A program made the translations under genes and the position numbers. This document shows, one piece after another, positions 17,530 to 26,700 of a DNA stretch of 64,000 bases. Each line of letters starts with the position of its first letter. Positions within the stretch are counted from its first letter, which is position 1. This stretch comes from Roseihalotalea indica (GTDB taxonomy: Bacteria; Bacteroidota; Bacteroidia; Cytophagales; Cyclobacteriaceae), in the NCBI RefSeq assembly GCF_022458895.1, contig NZ_JAINFL010000014.1, forward strand, positions 186,001 to 250,000, given 5' to 3'. The notes beneath the pieces were generated by a model. It worked only from the letters and a program-made list of their open reading frames with translations, had not been told where the DNA came from and did not search any database.

Positions 17530-18579
17530 ATGAAAGAAGGATTTAACCGGCGTCACTTTATGAAAGCGGCGGCCGTCACTGGAGTAGGTATGGGTATCGG
17601 AAGTTCATTGAGCGCATCGCCCCTGTATAAAACCTCATCTCAAAGTAAGGAGCTAAGGGCCGGTATCATCGGGCTGGACACATCGCACAGTGTAGCTTTT
17701 ACCAAAGTGCTGAACGACCCCAACGCCGAAGCCGACGTAGCCGGAGTGAAAGTAGTGGCCGCTTACCCCAAAGGAAGCCTGGACATTGAAAAAAGCACCA
17801 GCCGCATCCCCGGTTATACCGACGAGATGAAAGAATTGGGAATAAAGATTGTAGACTCAGTAGAAGCCCTGCTGGAAGAGGTGGATGTTGTATTTCTGGA
17901 AACCAATGACGGTCGTCGGCATCTGGAACAGGCCATGCCCGTGTTCAAAGCCGGAAAGCCGGTATTCATTGACAAGCCCATTGCCGCCTCCCTCTCGGAT
18001 GCTATCGCTTTGTTTGATGCTGCCGAGCAATACAACGTACCCATGTTTTCGGCTTCCTCTCTTAGGTTCATGGAAAGTGCGCAGAAAGTTCGGAATGGTG
18101 AAACCGTAGGAAAAGTATTGGGAGCCGATGCGTATAGCCCCGCTCACCTGGAAGAAACCCACCCCGATCTGTTCTGGTACGGGGTGCACGGCGTAGAAAC
18201 CCTGTTTACCGTGATGAAAGCTGGCTGTCAGCAGGTAACCCGCACCCAGACGGAAGATGCCGAACTGGTAGTAGGTACCTGGGAAGATGGACGAATTGGC
18301 ACCTTTCGGGGCATGCGTAATGGCAAGCTAGGGTACGGTGGAACGGCCTTCGGAGAAGAAGGAATTGCACCCATTGGTCCCTATGATGGTTATCGCCCTC
18401 TGGTCGTGCAGATTGTAGAGTTCTTCAAAACCGGAAAATCACCCATTCCGAAAGAAGAAACTTTGGAGATATTCGCCTTCATGCAGGCGGCCGATGAAAG
18501 CAAGAAACGAGGCGGCGAGGCCGTAACCTTGAAAAGCGTAATGGAAGAGGCCCGAGAAGGCAGCGCCATGCGAGAATAA
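17530..18579 (+). CDS. Tat-exported Gfo/Idh/MocA-family oxidoreductase 2
   Basis: Second exported oxidoreductase of the operon, 349 residues. The signal is twin-arginine (NRRHFMKAAAVTGVGMG). The Rossmann part begins at RAGIIGLDTSHS rather than the usual glycine-rich GxGxxG, and the EKP motif reads FIDKPIAAS. The C-terminal domain contains HPDLFWYGVHGVETLF, a His-rich sugar-site block distinct from that of the gene at 15198, so the two are not recent duplicates. The altered nucleotide-binding loop may mean a different cofactor affinity. It lies 30 nt before SusC. With the TIM barrel and the first oxidoreductase it forms an exported three-enzyme set. Confidence 0.88.
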   Translation: MKEGFNRRHFMKAAAVTGVGMGIGSSLSASPLYKTSSQSKELRAGIIGLDTSHSVAFTKVLNDPNAEADVAGVKVVAAYPKGSLDIEKSTSRIPGYTDEMKELGIKIVDSVEALLEEVDVVFLETNDGRRHLEQAMPVFKAGKPVFIDKPIAASLSDAIALFDAAEQYNVPMFSASSLRFMESAQKVRNGETVGKVLGADAYSPAHLEETHPDLFWYGVHGVETLFTVMKAGCQQVTRTQTEDAELVVGTWEDGRIGTFRGMRNGKLGYGGTAFGEEGIAPIGPYDGYRPLVVQIVEFFKTGKSPIPKEETLEIFAFMQAADESKKRGGEAVTLKSVMEEAREGSAMRE

Positions 18580-18609
18580 GCAACAATTACTCACCTAATA
18601 TAACAACCT

Positions 18610-21600
18610 ATGAAAAACGTCGCGCAGAAGTTTTACCTCTGCTGCCTGGTCATGCTTATGAGCATTTCCTGGTCAGAGGTATTTTCTCAGAGTACTGAGA
18701 AAACAGTTAAGGGTAAGGTTATCGACCGGGACACCGGTGATGGCTTGCCAGGAGTCAATGTGCTGGTGAAAAACACCGCCATGGGCACCGTCACCGGAGT
18801 AGATGGTAGTTACGCTATCACTGTAGCCGGTGAAGAAGAAACCCTCATCTTTTCATCCATCGGATACCTGAGCCAGGAAGTGCCCCTGAACGGAAGATCT
18901 ACGCTGGATATTACGCTGGAGGAAGATGTGAAGAGCCTGGAGGAAGTGGTGGTGATCGGTTACGGAAAGCAGGAGAGGCGAGATGTTTCTACGGCGATTG
19001 CTTCGGCCTCGTCAGAAGACATTAAAGACATACCCGTCTCGGATTTTAGTCAGGCACTTACCGGGAAACTGGCCGGGGTCAGAATCTCTAACAATAATTC
19101 GGCACCGGGCGGAGGTTCTAACATTGTAATCCGGGGGGTAAGCTCAATCAACGCGAGCAATAGTCCGCTCATTGTGATTGATGGGTTTCCGATTAAGCCC
19201 GGCTACAACAAAAACGAGAACCCCTTAAACTCCATCAACCCCGCCGATATTCAATCTGTCGAGGTGTTGAAAGATGCTTCTTCCAGTGCCATTTACGGTA
19301 CGGAGGCGGCTAACGGGGTAATTCTGGTTACCACCAAAAAGGGAAAGACCGGAAAACCTACCATTTCCGTGAGCGCCAGTACCGGAGTGCAGTCTATGAT
19401 CAACAAGGTAGATGTGCTCAACCGGGAGCAGTTCCTACAGATGATGGACGATTCCCGCGCCGCCGCCTACATCATAGAAGACCCCAACTTCGGCACTAAC
19501 GACCCGGAAGCGCCGCTGTGGCAATGGACGGATTCCGATGAAACCCGGATTTACAACTGGGCCAACTATTCTCAGTATGCCGCCGGTATGCAGGACCCCT
19601 ACCAGATGTTTTACCGCTGGATTACCGTAACGGACACTACGAAAAACAGCTTCTACGATACTGATTGGCAGGACGTAATCACCCAGCCGGGTAGAGTAAG
19701 CGATATTCAGCTTTCTGCATCCGGAGGAACGGAAAACCTGTCGTACCGAATTTCCGGAGGATACTTCAGTCAGGAAGGTATCGTAAAAACTTCAGGGTAT
19801 AACCGTTTTTCTTTCCGGACCAATACCGAGTTGAAAGTAAACAACGCCTTAAAACTGGGACTGATGCTGGCCCCTTCTCTTGAAAATACCGATGTGTTAT
19901 CGAACACGGAGGGTGGTGCTTCCAGCAACCCGTTTTATAATGCCCTGGCTCTGCCTCCCATCTGGAGCCCAACGGATGAAAACGGCGACCCTATCTACTA
20001 CGGTACCGAGTCTACCTACGAGAGCCCTTGGTTTTGGAACCTGGATTTTGCCGTTAACCCTTTGTCTACTTTTGAAATTAAGGACAATCGGAAGAGAGCC
20101 AAGAACCTTTCTACCCTGTATGCCGAGATCAATATCCTGAAAGACCTGACCTTCCGTTCAGAGTTTCATACTCAGATCGACTACTGGGAGCGGAATTACT
20201 TTCTGCCCAACCACGTGCCGAATACCTCCCAACCCTTTTCCCGATCCCGAGGTATCAACCAGATCAATACATCTCTCACCTGGAACTCGCAAAACTTCCT
20301 GACCTACTCCCACAATTTCAACAAACACTCCGTGAATGCCATGGTGGGATACTCGGTGAATGAGTCTACCTTCAAATCCACGTACCTGGAAAAGTATGAT
20401 TACCCGACCGACCTGCTGCCTACACTGAACCAGGCCGTAACGGTAGCCGATGCGCAGAATGATGCCCGAACTCATATTTCCAGTGAGTCGGCCATTGGTA
20501 GTTTTGCCCGCCTGATCTATAACTATGCCGGAAAATACTACGTTACCGGTAGTGTGCGCCGCGATGGTTCCTCAAAATTTGGTAAAGACAATCGCTGGGG
20601 TATTTTCCCTTCCTTCTCTTTAGCCTGGCGGGCCTCCGACGAGCCGTTCTTCGAACCATTACGTAAATATATTACCGACCTTAAAATCCGGGGCGGATGG
20701 GGTGTTATTGGTAATGCGGGCATCAACAACTATTTAGCCTTAAGCACCCTGAATGCCGGAGCGTATGTGCTCGGTTCAGGTTCAACCCTGGCTCCTTCGT
20801 ACGTCGACGGTCAGGTGGCTAATCCTATTCTGGGTTGGGAAGAAACGACCGACTACAGCGTGGGTACTGACGTAGAGATGTTAAACAGCCGGGTGATGCT
20901 GAGCGTGGATTATTTCCATCGGGTCACCGAAAACATGCTGTTTAATATGCCATTACCGGTAATTACCGGGTTTAATTCGTACATGGCCAATGTCGGCTCC
21001 ATGCGTAACCGTGGGTTTGAGTATTCGCTAAACACCCGCAACTTGGTGGGGCGTTTACAGTGGAGCACCAGCATCAACCTGTCGTACTACCGCAACCGCG
21101 TACTTGACATCGGTAAAGACAAGCGGCCCATCATCTCCAATAATGGGTACACCACCGAAGGCCGTCCGCTGGCCGGAATCTGGGGGTATGATAACCTGGG
21201 AGCCTTCGACGATTGGGAAGATGTAAAAACCTCGCCCATCTTTAATTCTCAGCAGGAGATATGGGGCAAGCGTTCTAATCCGGGCACCCCCAAAGTATCG
21301 GATGTGAATGGTGATGGTATCCTGGATGAAAGTGACCAGACTGTAATCGGCCAGAACAACCCGGATTTTGTGTGGGGTATGACCAACACCTTCGGATATA
21401 GAAACTTTGACCTCTCGGTGCAGATCAATGGGGTGCAGGGCGGTGATATCTCGATGGTAGAGTTTGAAAGTATGCTGGGCCGGGGTGGCGGACGACGCAG
21501 CATGACCACCGAATACTATAATAACTACTGGCGCCCTAACATGACCGACGCTATCTACGCCACTCCGATTCGGAAAAGTGCCGACGGAGCCAGTACTTCG

Positions 21601-21864
21601 GGAAGCTTGCTGTTCAAGAAGACCTACATGAACATCCAGAATGTAGTGTTCGGCTATACTTTGCCTTCCGAATTGTCGAACAAAGCTTCCATTTCCAATC
21701 TGCGGTTGTATTTGAGCGTACAGAATGCCCTGTTCCTGACTAAGTATCCGGGATACAATCCTGAAGTGAACTATCAAGGAAACTCAGCCTTATCACAAGG
21801 CATTGACCGGGGAGCCTATCCACTGGCCCGAACCATTTCTATTGGAGCTAACGTGGCATTTTAA
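18610..21864 (+). CDS. SusC/RagA-type TonB-dependent transporter
   Basis: Outer-membrane glycan transporter of 1084 residues. A signal peptide (ending near VFSQ) is followed by the carboxypeptidase-D-like domain (VKGKVIDRDTGDGLPGVNV), the plug (EEVVVIGYGKQERRDVSTAI) and the barrel ending ISIGANVAF. It has no STN domain, unlike the transporter at 3693, which fits control by a cytosolic repressor instead of a sigma/FecR relay. ACAACCT lies immediately before the ATG. It is in tight series with the exported redox enzymes upstream (30 nt) and SusD downstream (20 nt), so the complex should import the substrate or product of those enzymes. Confidence 0.97.
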   Translation: MKNVAQKFYLCCLVMLMSISWSEVFSQSTEKTVKGKVIDRDTGDGLPGVNVLVKNTAMGTVTGVDGSYAITVAGEEETLIFSSIGYLSQEVPLNGRSTLDITLEEDVKSLEEVVVIGYGKQERRDVSTAIASASSEDIKDIPVSDFSQALTGKLAGVRISNNNSAPGGGSNIVIRGVSSINASNSPLIVIDGFPIKPGYNKNENPLNSINPADIQSVEVLKDASSSAIYGTEAANGVILVTTKKGKTGKPTISVSASTGVQSMINKVDVLNREQFLQMMDDSRAAAYIIEDPNFGTNDPEAPLWQWTDSDETRIYNWANYSQYAAGMQDPYQMFYRWITVTDTTKNSFYDTDWQDVITQPGRVSDIQLSASGGTENLSYRISGGYFSQEGIVKTSGYNRFSFRTNTELKVNNALKLGLMLAPSLENTDVLSNTEGGASSNPFYNALALPPIWSPTDENGDPIYYGTESTYESPWFWNLDFAVNPLSTFEIKDNRKRAKNLSTLYAEINILKDLTFRSEFHTQIDYWERNYFLPNHVPNTSQPFSRSRGINQINTSLTWNSQNFLTYSHNFNKHSVNAMVGYSVNESTFKSTYLEKYDYPTDLLPTLNQAVTVADAQNDARTHISSESAIGSFARLIYNYAGKYYVTGSVRRDGSSKFGKDNRWGIFPSFSLAWRASDEPFFEPLRKYITDLKIRGGWGVIGNAGINNYLALSTLNAGAYVLGSGSTLAPSYVDGQVANPILGWEETTDYSVGTDVEMLNSRVMLSVDYFHRVTENMLFNMPLPVITGFNSYMANVGSMRNRGFEYSLNTRNLVGRLQWSTSINLSYYRNRVLDIGKDKRPIISNNGYTTEGRPLAGIWGYDNLGAFDDWEDVKTSPIFNSQQEIWGKRSNPGTPKVSDVNGDGILDESDQTVIGQNNPDFVWGMTNTFGYRNFDLSVQINGVQGGDISMVEFESMLGRGGGRRSMTTEYYNNYWRPNMTDAIYATPIRKSADGASTSGSLLFKKTYMNIQNVVFGYTLPSELSNKASISNLRLYLSVQNALFLTKYPGYNPEVNYQGNSALSQGIDRGAYPLARTISIGANVAF

Positions 21865-21884
21865 CCTAAAACGAGAACATCGAT

Positions 21885-23390
21885 ATGAAAAGATTATTTT
21901 CATTAATCATACTGACCCTGGCGTTGTATTCCTGTTCAGAAGATTTTCTGGACAAGCAACCCGAGGATATCCTGTCGTCTGATGCTTTTTACAACAATCC
22001 GGAAGAGATCAAAGCCGGGCTGATGGCCGTGTACGAACCTCTGCAACAAATTTATAATCGTCAAGATAAGGATAACCGTAGGGGGTTGCCTGAGTATCTT
22101 TCTATCATTTCCGATGATGGGCGAGACAGCTATTGGCAGACCAACGATTATCTATTCAAGAAAACCAGTAGTGATTCCCATACCAATTTTTGGGAACACC
22201 ATTACAAGATGATCGTCAACGCCAACAATATCATAGACGTTATTGACAATTTTGAGCCTAAAAGTGCTGCTGATGAAGCCACCGTTCTAGCCTACCGGGG
22301 CGAAGCTTCCTTTCTGCGCGGCTTGGCCTACTTCAATCTGGTCAGGTTATACGGAGCGGTGCCCAAAGTGGTAGAGCGGTTCGAAAACCCCAATGACGCT
22401 ATCGGAATCGGACGCACTCCGGTAGATGAGATTTACAATACCGTAATCATTCCTGATCTGGAATATGCTGTGTCTAACTGTCTTGTAAAGGGCAATGCGG
22501 AGCTGGCTGGCGAAGAAGCTCGCGCTACCAAAGGTGCCGCGCTTACTATGCTCGGGAAGGTATATTTAACCCTGGGTGATCATGCTAAAGCGGCCGAAAG
22601 CCTGAAAAAGCTGATTGTCGATCAGGAGGCTGGTTCTTACTCCTTACTCGCCGACTACAGTGCGATTCATGCCTTTGATAACAAGTTTAATGATGAGTCA
22701 ATTTTTGAGGTGAATTTCAACGCGGCAGCCGGACAGCCCAGCTTTCTGTTTAAGTGGATGAGCAATGAGAACGGCTACCGTTTTGGCATTGCCTCCGGCG
22801 GTGGTCCGGTGGTGATGTTTAACCTCATGCATGAGTTTGTGGATGACAAAGACTGGATCAATGATCAACCGGACTGGAGCCGATATACCGCAACGCTGGA
22901 CTCCGGGTTGCTGCCCGGAGGTAGACCGGAGATTCAGGGCTGGCCCAGTAAGTTTACTCCCGAAAAATCTACCCTGGCTCAGTACGATGTGGTGGGTACT
23001 GACAACAACTATATGATCACCCGCTATGCCGATGCCCTGCTGATGTACGGCGAAGCACTGGCCGGAATGAATCAGAAAGAGGAAGCCATACGCTACTTTA
23101 ACATGGTGCGGGAGCGGGCTGGCCTGAATGGTCTCACTGCCGATCAGCTTGATATCGAGCAGATTCTTCACGAACGGCGGCTAGAATTAGCGTTTGAAGG
23201 ACATCGTTACTTTGACCTGGTTAGAACCGGTAAGGCGGCTGAGTATATCTCACGGGCGCTGATGACGGTGGTTGACTACGACGATCAGATCTTCACCACC
23301 CAACCAATAGAGGAGTATCAGTTGATTCTTCCCATACCGGTAAGTGAAATTGAGAAAGATGCGACTCTGACTCAAAACCCTGGTTATTAA
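21885..23390 (+). CDS. SusD/RagB-family glycan-binding lipoprotein
   Basis: Partner of the SusC at 18610, 501 residues. SPII signal MKRLFSLIILTLALYSC. SusD marks: DAFYNNPEEIKAGLMAVYEPLQ, the helix YRGEASFLRGLAYFNLVRLYG and the C-terminal ERRLELAFEGHRYFDLVRTG with a final LILPIPVSEI strand. The start lies 20 nt after SusC, and a small lipoprotein gene follows 24 nt downstream. Confidence 0.96.
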   Translation: MKRLFSLIILTLALYSCSEDFLDKQPEDILSSDAFYNNPEEIKAGLMAVYEPLQQIYNRQDKDNRRGLPEYLSIISDDGRDSYWQTNDYLFKKTSSDSHTNFWEHHYKMIVNANNIIDVIDNFEPKSAADEATVLAYRGEASFLRGLAYFNLVRLYGAVPKVVERFENPNDAIGIGRTPVDEIYNTVIIPDLEYAVSNCLVKGNAELAGEEARATKGAALTMLGKVYLTLGDHAKAAESLKKLIVDQEAGSYSLLADYSAIHAFDNKFNDESIFEVNFNAAAGQPSFLFKWMSNENGYRFGIASGGGPVVMFNLMHEFVDDKDWINDQPDWSRYTATLDSGLLPGGRPEIQGWPSKFTPEKSTLAQYDVVGTDNNYMITRYADALLMYGEALAGMNQKEEAIRYFNMVRERAGLNGLTADQLDIEQILHERRLELAFEGHRYFDLVRTGKAAEYISRALMTVVDYDDQIFTTQPIEEYQLILPIPVSEIEKDATLTQNPGY

Positions 23391-23414
23391 GCATTCACCG
23401 ATTAAAGATTACTC

Positions 23415-23915
23415 ATGAAAAATATACAATATAACATACTCCTGGCCCTGTTGCTGCCAGTTGTCTTGATGTCCTGCCTGAAGGAGGATATTGTTTTGGA
23501 ACCCACCGTGCAAAGTGTTACAATGTACATGACCGACGTGGCGGGAAATGATTCTTTGATTACTCAACCTACCGTAAACCAACCCTTCCGGTTTGTGATA
23601 GAGACTGACGCCGATATTGCTACCGTTTGGCCGGGGGGAGAACGAAGAATTATGAAAAAGAAAAATAGCGATACGGACTCTCTGGACATGTTCGGCCACC
23701 CGGTGCTGATTGTCAGCGATCATTACGCTGATTACGGCTTGGTGAAAGCGCGAGGCTTTAAAACGGCCCTGGGTGAAAAAGGGTGGTACTGCTCCTACAC
23801 CTACGACTCAGTAGGCGATTTTGATCTGACGGTGGTTGTGACCAACCACGGTTATCAGAGCAATAATTACCAACAGGTAGTCTACCAGCCAGGAAAAGTT
23901 ACCGTGACTGAATAG
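23415..23915 (+). CDS. Small lipoprotein, third gene of the susCD operon, unknown function
   Basis: A 166-residue lipoprotein with SPII signal MKNIQYNILLALLLPVVLMSC. After the lipobox comes a single beta-rich domain with alternating hydrophobic strands (FRFVIETDADIATVWPGG, WYCSYTYDSVGDFDLTVVV, VTVTE at the very end), a pattern seen in PKD/Ig-like surface domains. I do not recognise a named family. Position 24 nt after SusD suggests an accessory surface glycan-binding lipoprotein comparable to SusE/SusF, though much shorter. Two cysteines besides the lipobox are not obviously paired. Confidence 0.8.
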   Translation: MKNIQYNILLALLLPVVLMSCLKEDIVLEPTVQSVTMYMTDVAGNDSLITQPTVNQPFRFVIETDADIATVWPGGERRIMKKKNSDTDSLDMFGHPVLIVSDHYADYGLVKARGFKTALGEKGWYCSYTYDSVGDFDLTVVVTNHGYQSNNYQQVVYQPGKVTVTE

Positions 23916-23936
23916 TCATTCCAAAGCGCGTGATGG

Positions 23937-24015
23937 AAAATGTCACTTTTGTACTAAAGCTTGTATAAGCAAAAAGAAAGGCTCAAACAGGTTAAAGGTA
24001 TAAAAGTGACATTTT
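23937..24015 (+). terminator. Long inverted repeat, possible terminator
   Basis: AAAATGTCACTTTTGTAC (23937-23954) and GTATAAAAGTGACATTTT (23998-24015) are inverted copies with one mismatch and a 43-nt loop; a T-rich run follows the right arm. It lies 21 nt after the lipoprotein stop and may end the operon. It could instead be a binding site. Confidence 0.45.
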
Positions 24016-24253
24016 TAATTGATTTTTTAAGGTATAATGGCAGATCAAACTTGTATATCACGCAATGCCTCAAGTCAGGACTATAGCTAATCTGATCGGC
24101 GAGACGAACGGAAATTACGTAGTGTTAAAAATTACTTAGTCTAGCCTCTGAACATCCTGATAAGCCTCAAAAGCTTCAGCAGGCAAGCCATAAGCTAAAA
24201 GAATCGCTGATAAAAAAATCAAAAAATTTCTTTTGAAACTTTTTTTGATTAAT

Positions 24254-24271
24254 TTCGGGTACGTACCCGAA
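24254..24271. promoter_or_regulatory. Operator site O2 (perfect palindrome TTCGGGTACGTACCCGAA)
   Basis: Exact copy of O1, 182 nt before the symporter start. Preceded by TAAT so that TAatTTCG forms a -7-like element; a TTTTG lies 14 nt further upstream. It would place the symporter-NagB-NagA operon under LacI regulator 1. Confidence 0.85.
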
Positions 24272-24453
24272 GATGATTTAGTGATTGGTTTTAAGCCTGA
24301 AAATCTTTTATAAGAGAGGAAGAAAGCCTTTGGAAAATATCTTTGGGGAAGAAGACATGTGAAGAATAAGTGCCTCAGTAAGAGATTAAAAGCTTATCGG
24401 AAGGTAGCCTTTTTGGCAGCATTACCTATATTGATCCCTGTTTCACAAAACCT

Positions 24454-25920
24454 ATGGAATTTAATACCCTCGATCTCATCGTCATCATTGTCTTCTTTTT
24501 GTCTCTGCTGGTTATTGGCATCTGGTCTTACTTTAAGAACCAAAGTGCGGAAGACTACTTTGTGGCAGGAGGGAGCCTACCCTGGTGGCTGTCGGGCATT
24601 TCTCATCATGTCTCTGGCTATAGTGGGGCCGTATTCGTAGCTTATGCTGCGTTGGCCTACACCCACGGGTTTTCACTATACATCTGGTGGGCCTTTACTA
24701 TTGGTACTACAATTCTCCTGAGTGCTAAGCTCTTCCCAGTGCTGTGGGTGCGGTTGCGAAAGCGGTTTCAGATTCAGTCGCCATTAGAATACCTGGCCAC
24801 CCGGTATAACCTGCTGACGCAGCAGATTATGGCCTGGAGTGGGGTAGTGCTTAAACTATTTGACGTTGGAGCAAAATGGGCGGCGATTGCTATACTGCTT
24901 AATATATTTACGGGTGTTTCTCTGCCAATGGGTATCCTGATTTCCGGTGGAGTTTCACTGATCTATATTACCTTCGGCGGGCTTTGGGCAGTGATTATTA
25001 CTGATTTTACCCAGTTTATAGTACAGATTGTTGCCGGGCTAGTCATGTTTGTAGCTGTTATTAATCGACTGGGAGGCTGGGGCTCCATATTTAGCGTATG
25101 GGATCAGCTTCCGGAAGGGAATGGGCAACTGTTTAACGAACCTTATACTGTAGGCTTCGCACTGGCATTTCTGTTTATCAATTTTCTGAGTTACAACGGA
25201 GGGCAATGGAACCTGGCAACTCGGTATATCTCTTCACCGGACGAGGGGCAAGCTACCAAAGCCGCCCGTCTGTCGGGCATTCTGTACATTGTGTGGCCCT
25301 TGTTTCTGTTCTTTCCTATGTGGGCAGCACCAATTATTCTACCTAATCTGGAAGACCCCACCCAATCATACGGCGCCCTGACCCTGGCTCTTTTGCCCAA
25401 TGGGCTGATCGGACTGGTAGTTGCATCCCTGTTTGCCAATACCATGTCGATGACCTCTTCAGACGTAAATACCATCTCCGCTGTAATAACCCGGGACATC
25501 CTCCCTACCTTGTCAGACAAGTTTAAAGAGAAAAGAAGATCCTTGTTCACCGCCCGCATCACCACTTTTATTTTCACCTTGCTGACGATTGTGATTGCTC
25601 TTCAGCACGAGAAATTTGGCGGTATTCTGGGGCTTATTGTCAGTTGGTTTGGCGCGTTAGTCGGTCCAATTGCCATACCTATGTTGTTTGGCTTACTTCC
25701 GGCCTTTAATCGCTGTGGGCCCCGGGCGGCTATTCTGTCGGTGGCGGCGGGGCTTGTAACATTTATTATTACTAAAAATATTGATCTGGAAAGCTTTGCG
25801 CTGGAAGTCAGCGCCCCCCTGATTGTATCAACCATCACCTATGTGGCTGTTGGGTTCTTGAATAAACCCAAATCAGTGCCTGAACATGTGAAGGAGCTTT
25901 CAGCTTCTATTGCAGAATAA
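24454..25920 (+). CDS. Sodium:solute symporter (SSS family), probable sugar/amino-sugar importer
   Basis: Inner-membrane sodium-coupled transporter of the SSS/SLC5 family, 488 residues with about 13 membrane helices. The first helix follows MEFNTLDLIVIIVFFL, then the family block AEDYFVAGGSLPWWLSGIS and the TM helices through GGLWAVIITDFTQFIVQ. The conserved polar face around SMTSSDVNTISAVITRDILP corresponds to the family's sodium-site helix 8. It is followed 21 nt later by NagB-like and NagA-like genes, so an N-acetylated amino sugar is the likely cargo. It is the first gene after operator O2. The start at ATG 24454 follows AAAACCT. Confidence 0.93.
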   Translation: MEFNTLDLIVIIVFFLSLLVIGIWSYFKNQSAEDYFVAGGSLPWWLSGISHHVSGYSGAVFVAYAALAYTHGFSLYIWWAFTIGTTILLSAKLFPVLWVRLRKRFQIQSPLEYLATRYNLLTQQIMAWSGVVLKLFDVGAKWAAIAILLNIFTGVSLPMGILISGGVSLIYITFGGLWAVIITDFTQFIVQIVAGLVMFVAVINRLGGWGSIFSVWDQLPEGNGQLFNEPYTVGFALAFLFINFLSYNGGQWNLATRYISSPDEGQATKAARLSGILYIVWPLFLFFPMWAAPIILPNLEDPTQSYGALTLALLPNGLIGLVVASLFANTMSMTSSDVNTISAVITRDILPTLSDKFKEKRRSLFTARITTFIFTLLTIVIALQHEKFGGILGLIVSWFGALVGPIAIPMLFGLLPAFNRCGPRAAILSVAAGLVTFIITKNIDLESFALEVSAPLIVSTITYVAVGFLNKPKSVPEHVKELSASIAE

Positions 25921-25941
25921 TGAAATTTCCATACTACACTC

Positions 25942-26694
25942 ATGAAGACATTTACTGTATCTGAATTAAATATAGAAGTATTTGACACCCGTCGCGAAAT
26001 GGGAGAGGCTGCTGGGAAAGCGGTAGAAGGCAAGATTTTAGAGTTGCTCCAACAGAAGCAAGATATCAGAATAATTTTTGCCGCTGCGCCTTCTCAGAAT
26101 GAGTTGCTGACTTATCTGCGAAACTCATCTCGCATTCCCTGGAACCGTATTACGGCCTTCCATATGGATGAGTACATTGGTTTATCGGCCGATGCGCCTC
26201 AGCGGTTTTCTAATTTTCTGAAAGAACGCCTTTTTGATCAGGTAGATTTTAAGGCAGTGCACCTTATGGATGGAAACAATGATAGTGCTGCGGAGTGCAA
26301 GCGATATACCGCACTGCTTACCGAAAAACCTGTTGATATTGTGTGCCTGGGTATTGGCGAAAATGGTCATATTGCCTTTAACGACCCGCCGGTGGCAGAT
26401 TTTGATGATCCGGAAGTGATGAAAGTAGTGACACTGGATCAGGCCTGTCGTCAGCAGCAAGTGAACGATGGCTGTTTTGCAACCATAGAGCAGGTCCCAA
26501 CCCAGGCATTAACACTCACCGTGCCTACATTGATGCAGGGAACATTTTTGTATTGCGTAGTGCCCGGAGAAACCAAACGAGAAGCCGTAGCTAAAACCTT
26601 ATCCGATCCGGTTTCTACCGCTTGTCCGGCTACCATTCTGACTACCCACCCTAATTGTTGCCTGTACCTCGACCGGGCCTCTTACCCTAACTAG
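25942..26694 (+). CDS. nagB: Glucosamine-6-phosphate deaminase-like enzyme (NagB family)
   Basis: Predicted to convert glucosamine-6-phosphate to fructose-6-phosphate and ammonia in the cytosol. The 250 residues align by eye with NagB: HMDEYIG contains the catalytic Asp76 (Asp72 of E. coli), and GIGENGHIAFNDPP contains the ring-opening His143. The Asp141 of the E. coli triad is Asn here, as I recall for Bacillus NagB, and Glu148 is Asp. The allosteric C-terminus is short, so it is probably not GlcNAc6P-activated like the E. coli enzyme. It stands between the symporter (21 nt) and the NagA-like gene (6 nt), forming an import-deacetylate-deaminate unit. A related sugar-phosphate isomerase function cannot be excluded. 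Confidence 0.87.
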   Translation: MKTFTVSELNIEVFDTRREMGEAAGKAVEGKILELLQQKQDIRIIFAAAPSQNELLTYLRNSSRIPWNRITAFHMDEYIGLSADAPQRFSNFLKERLFDQVDFKAVHLMDGNNDSAAECKRYTALLTEKPVDIVCLGIGENGHIAFNDPPVADFDDPEVMKVVTLDQACRQQQVNDGCFATIEQVPTQALTLTVPTLMQGTFLYCVVPGETKREAVAKTLSDPVSTACPATILTTHPNCCLYLDRASYPN

Positions 26695-26700
26695 TGATTC

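Larger units (their letters stand above)
23916..24453. other. 538-bp regulatory gap: inverted repeat and operator O2
   Basis: No gene supported. It contains an inverted repeat (23937-24015), AT-rich DNA, and operator O2 (24254-24271) upstream of the symporter operon. The open frame from 24359 overlapping the symporter gene is a shadow. Confidence 0.75.

Noticed and set aside
24359..24640. Open frame overlapping the start of the symporter gene
   Set aside because: It overlaps the symporter in another frame, has no family resemblance and no independent signal; treated as a shadow.
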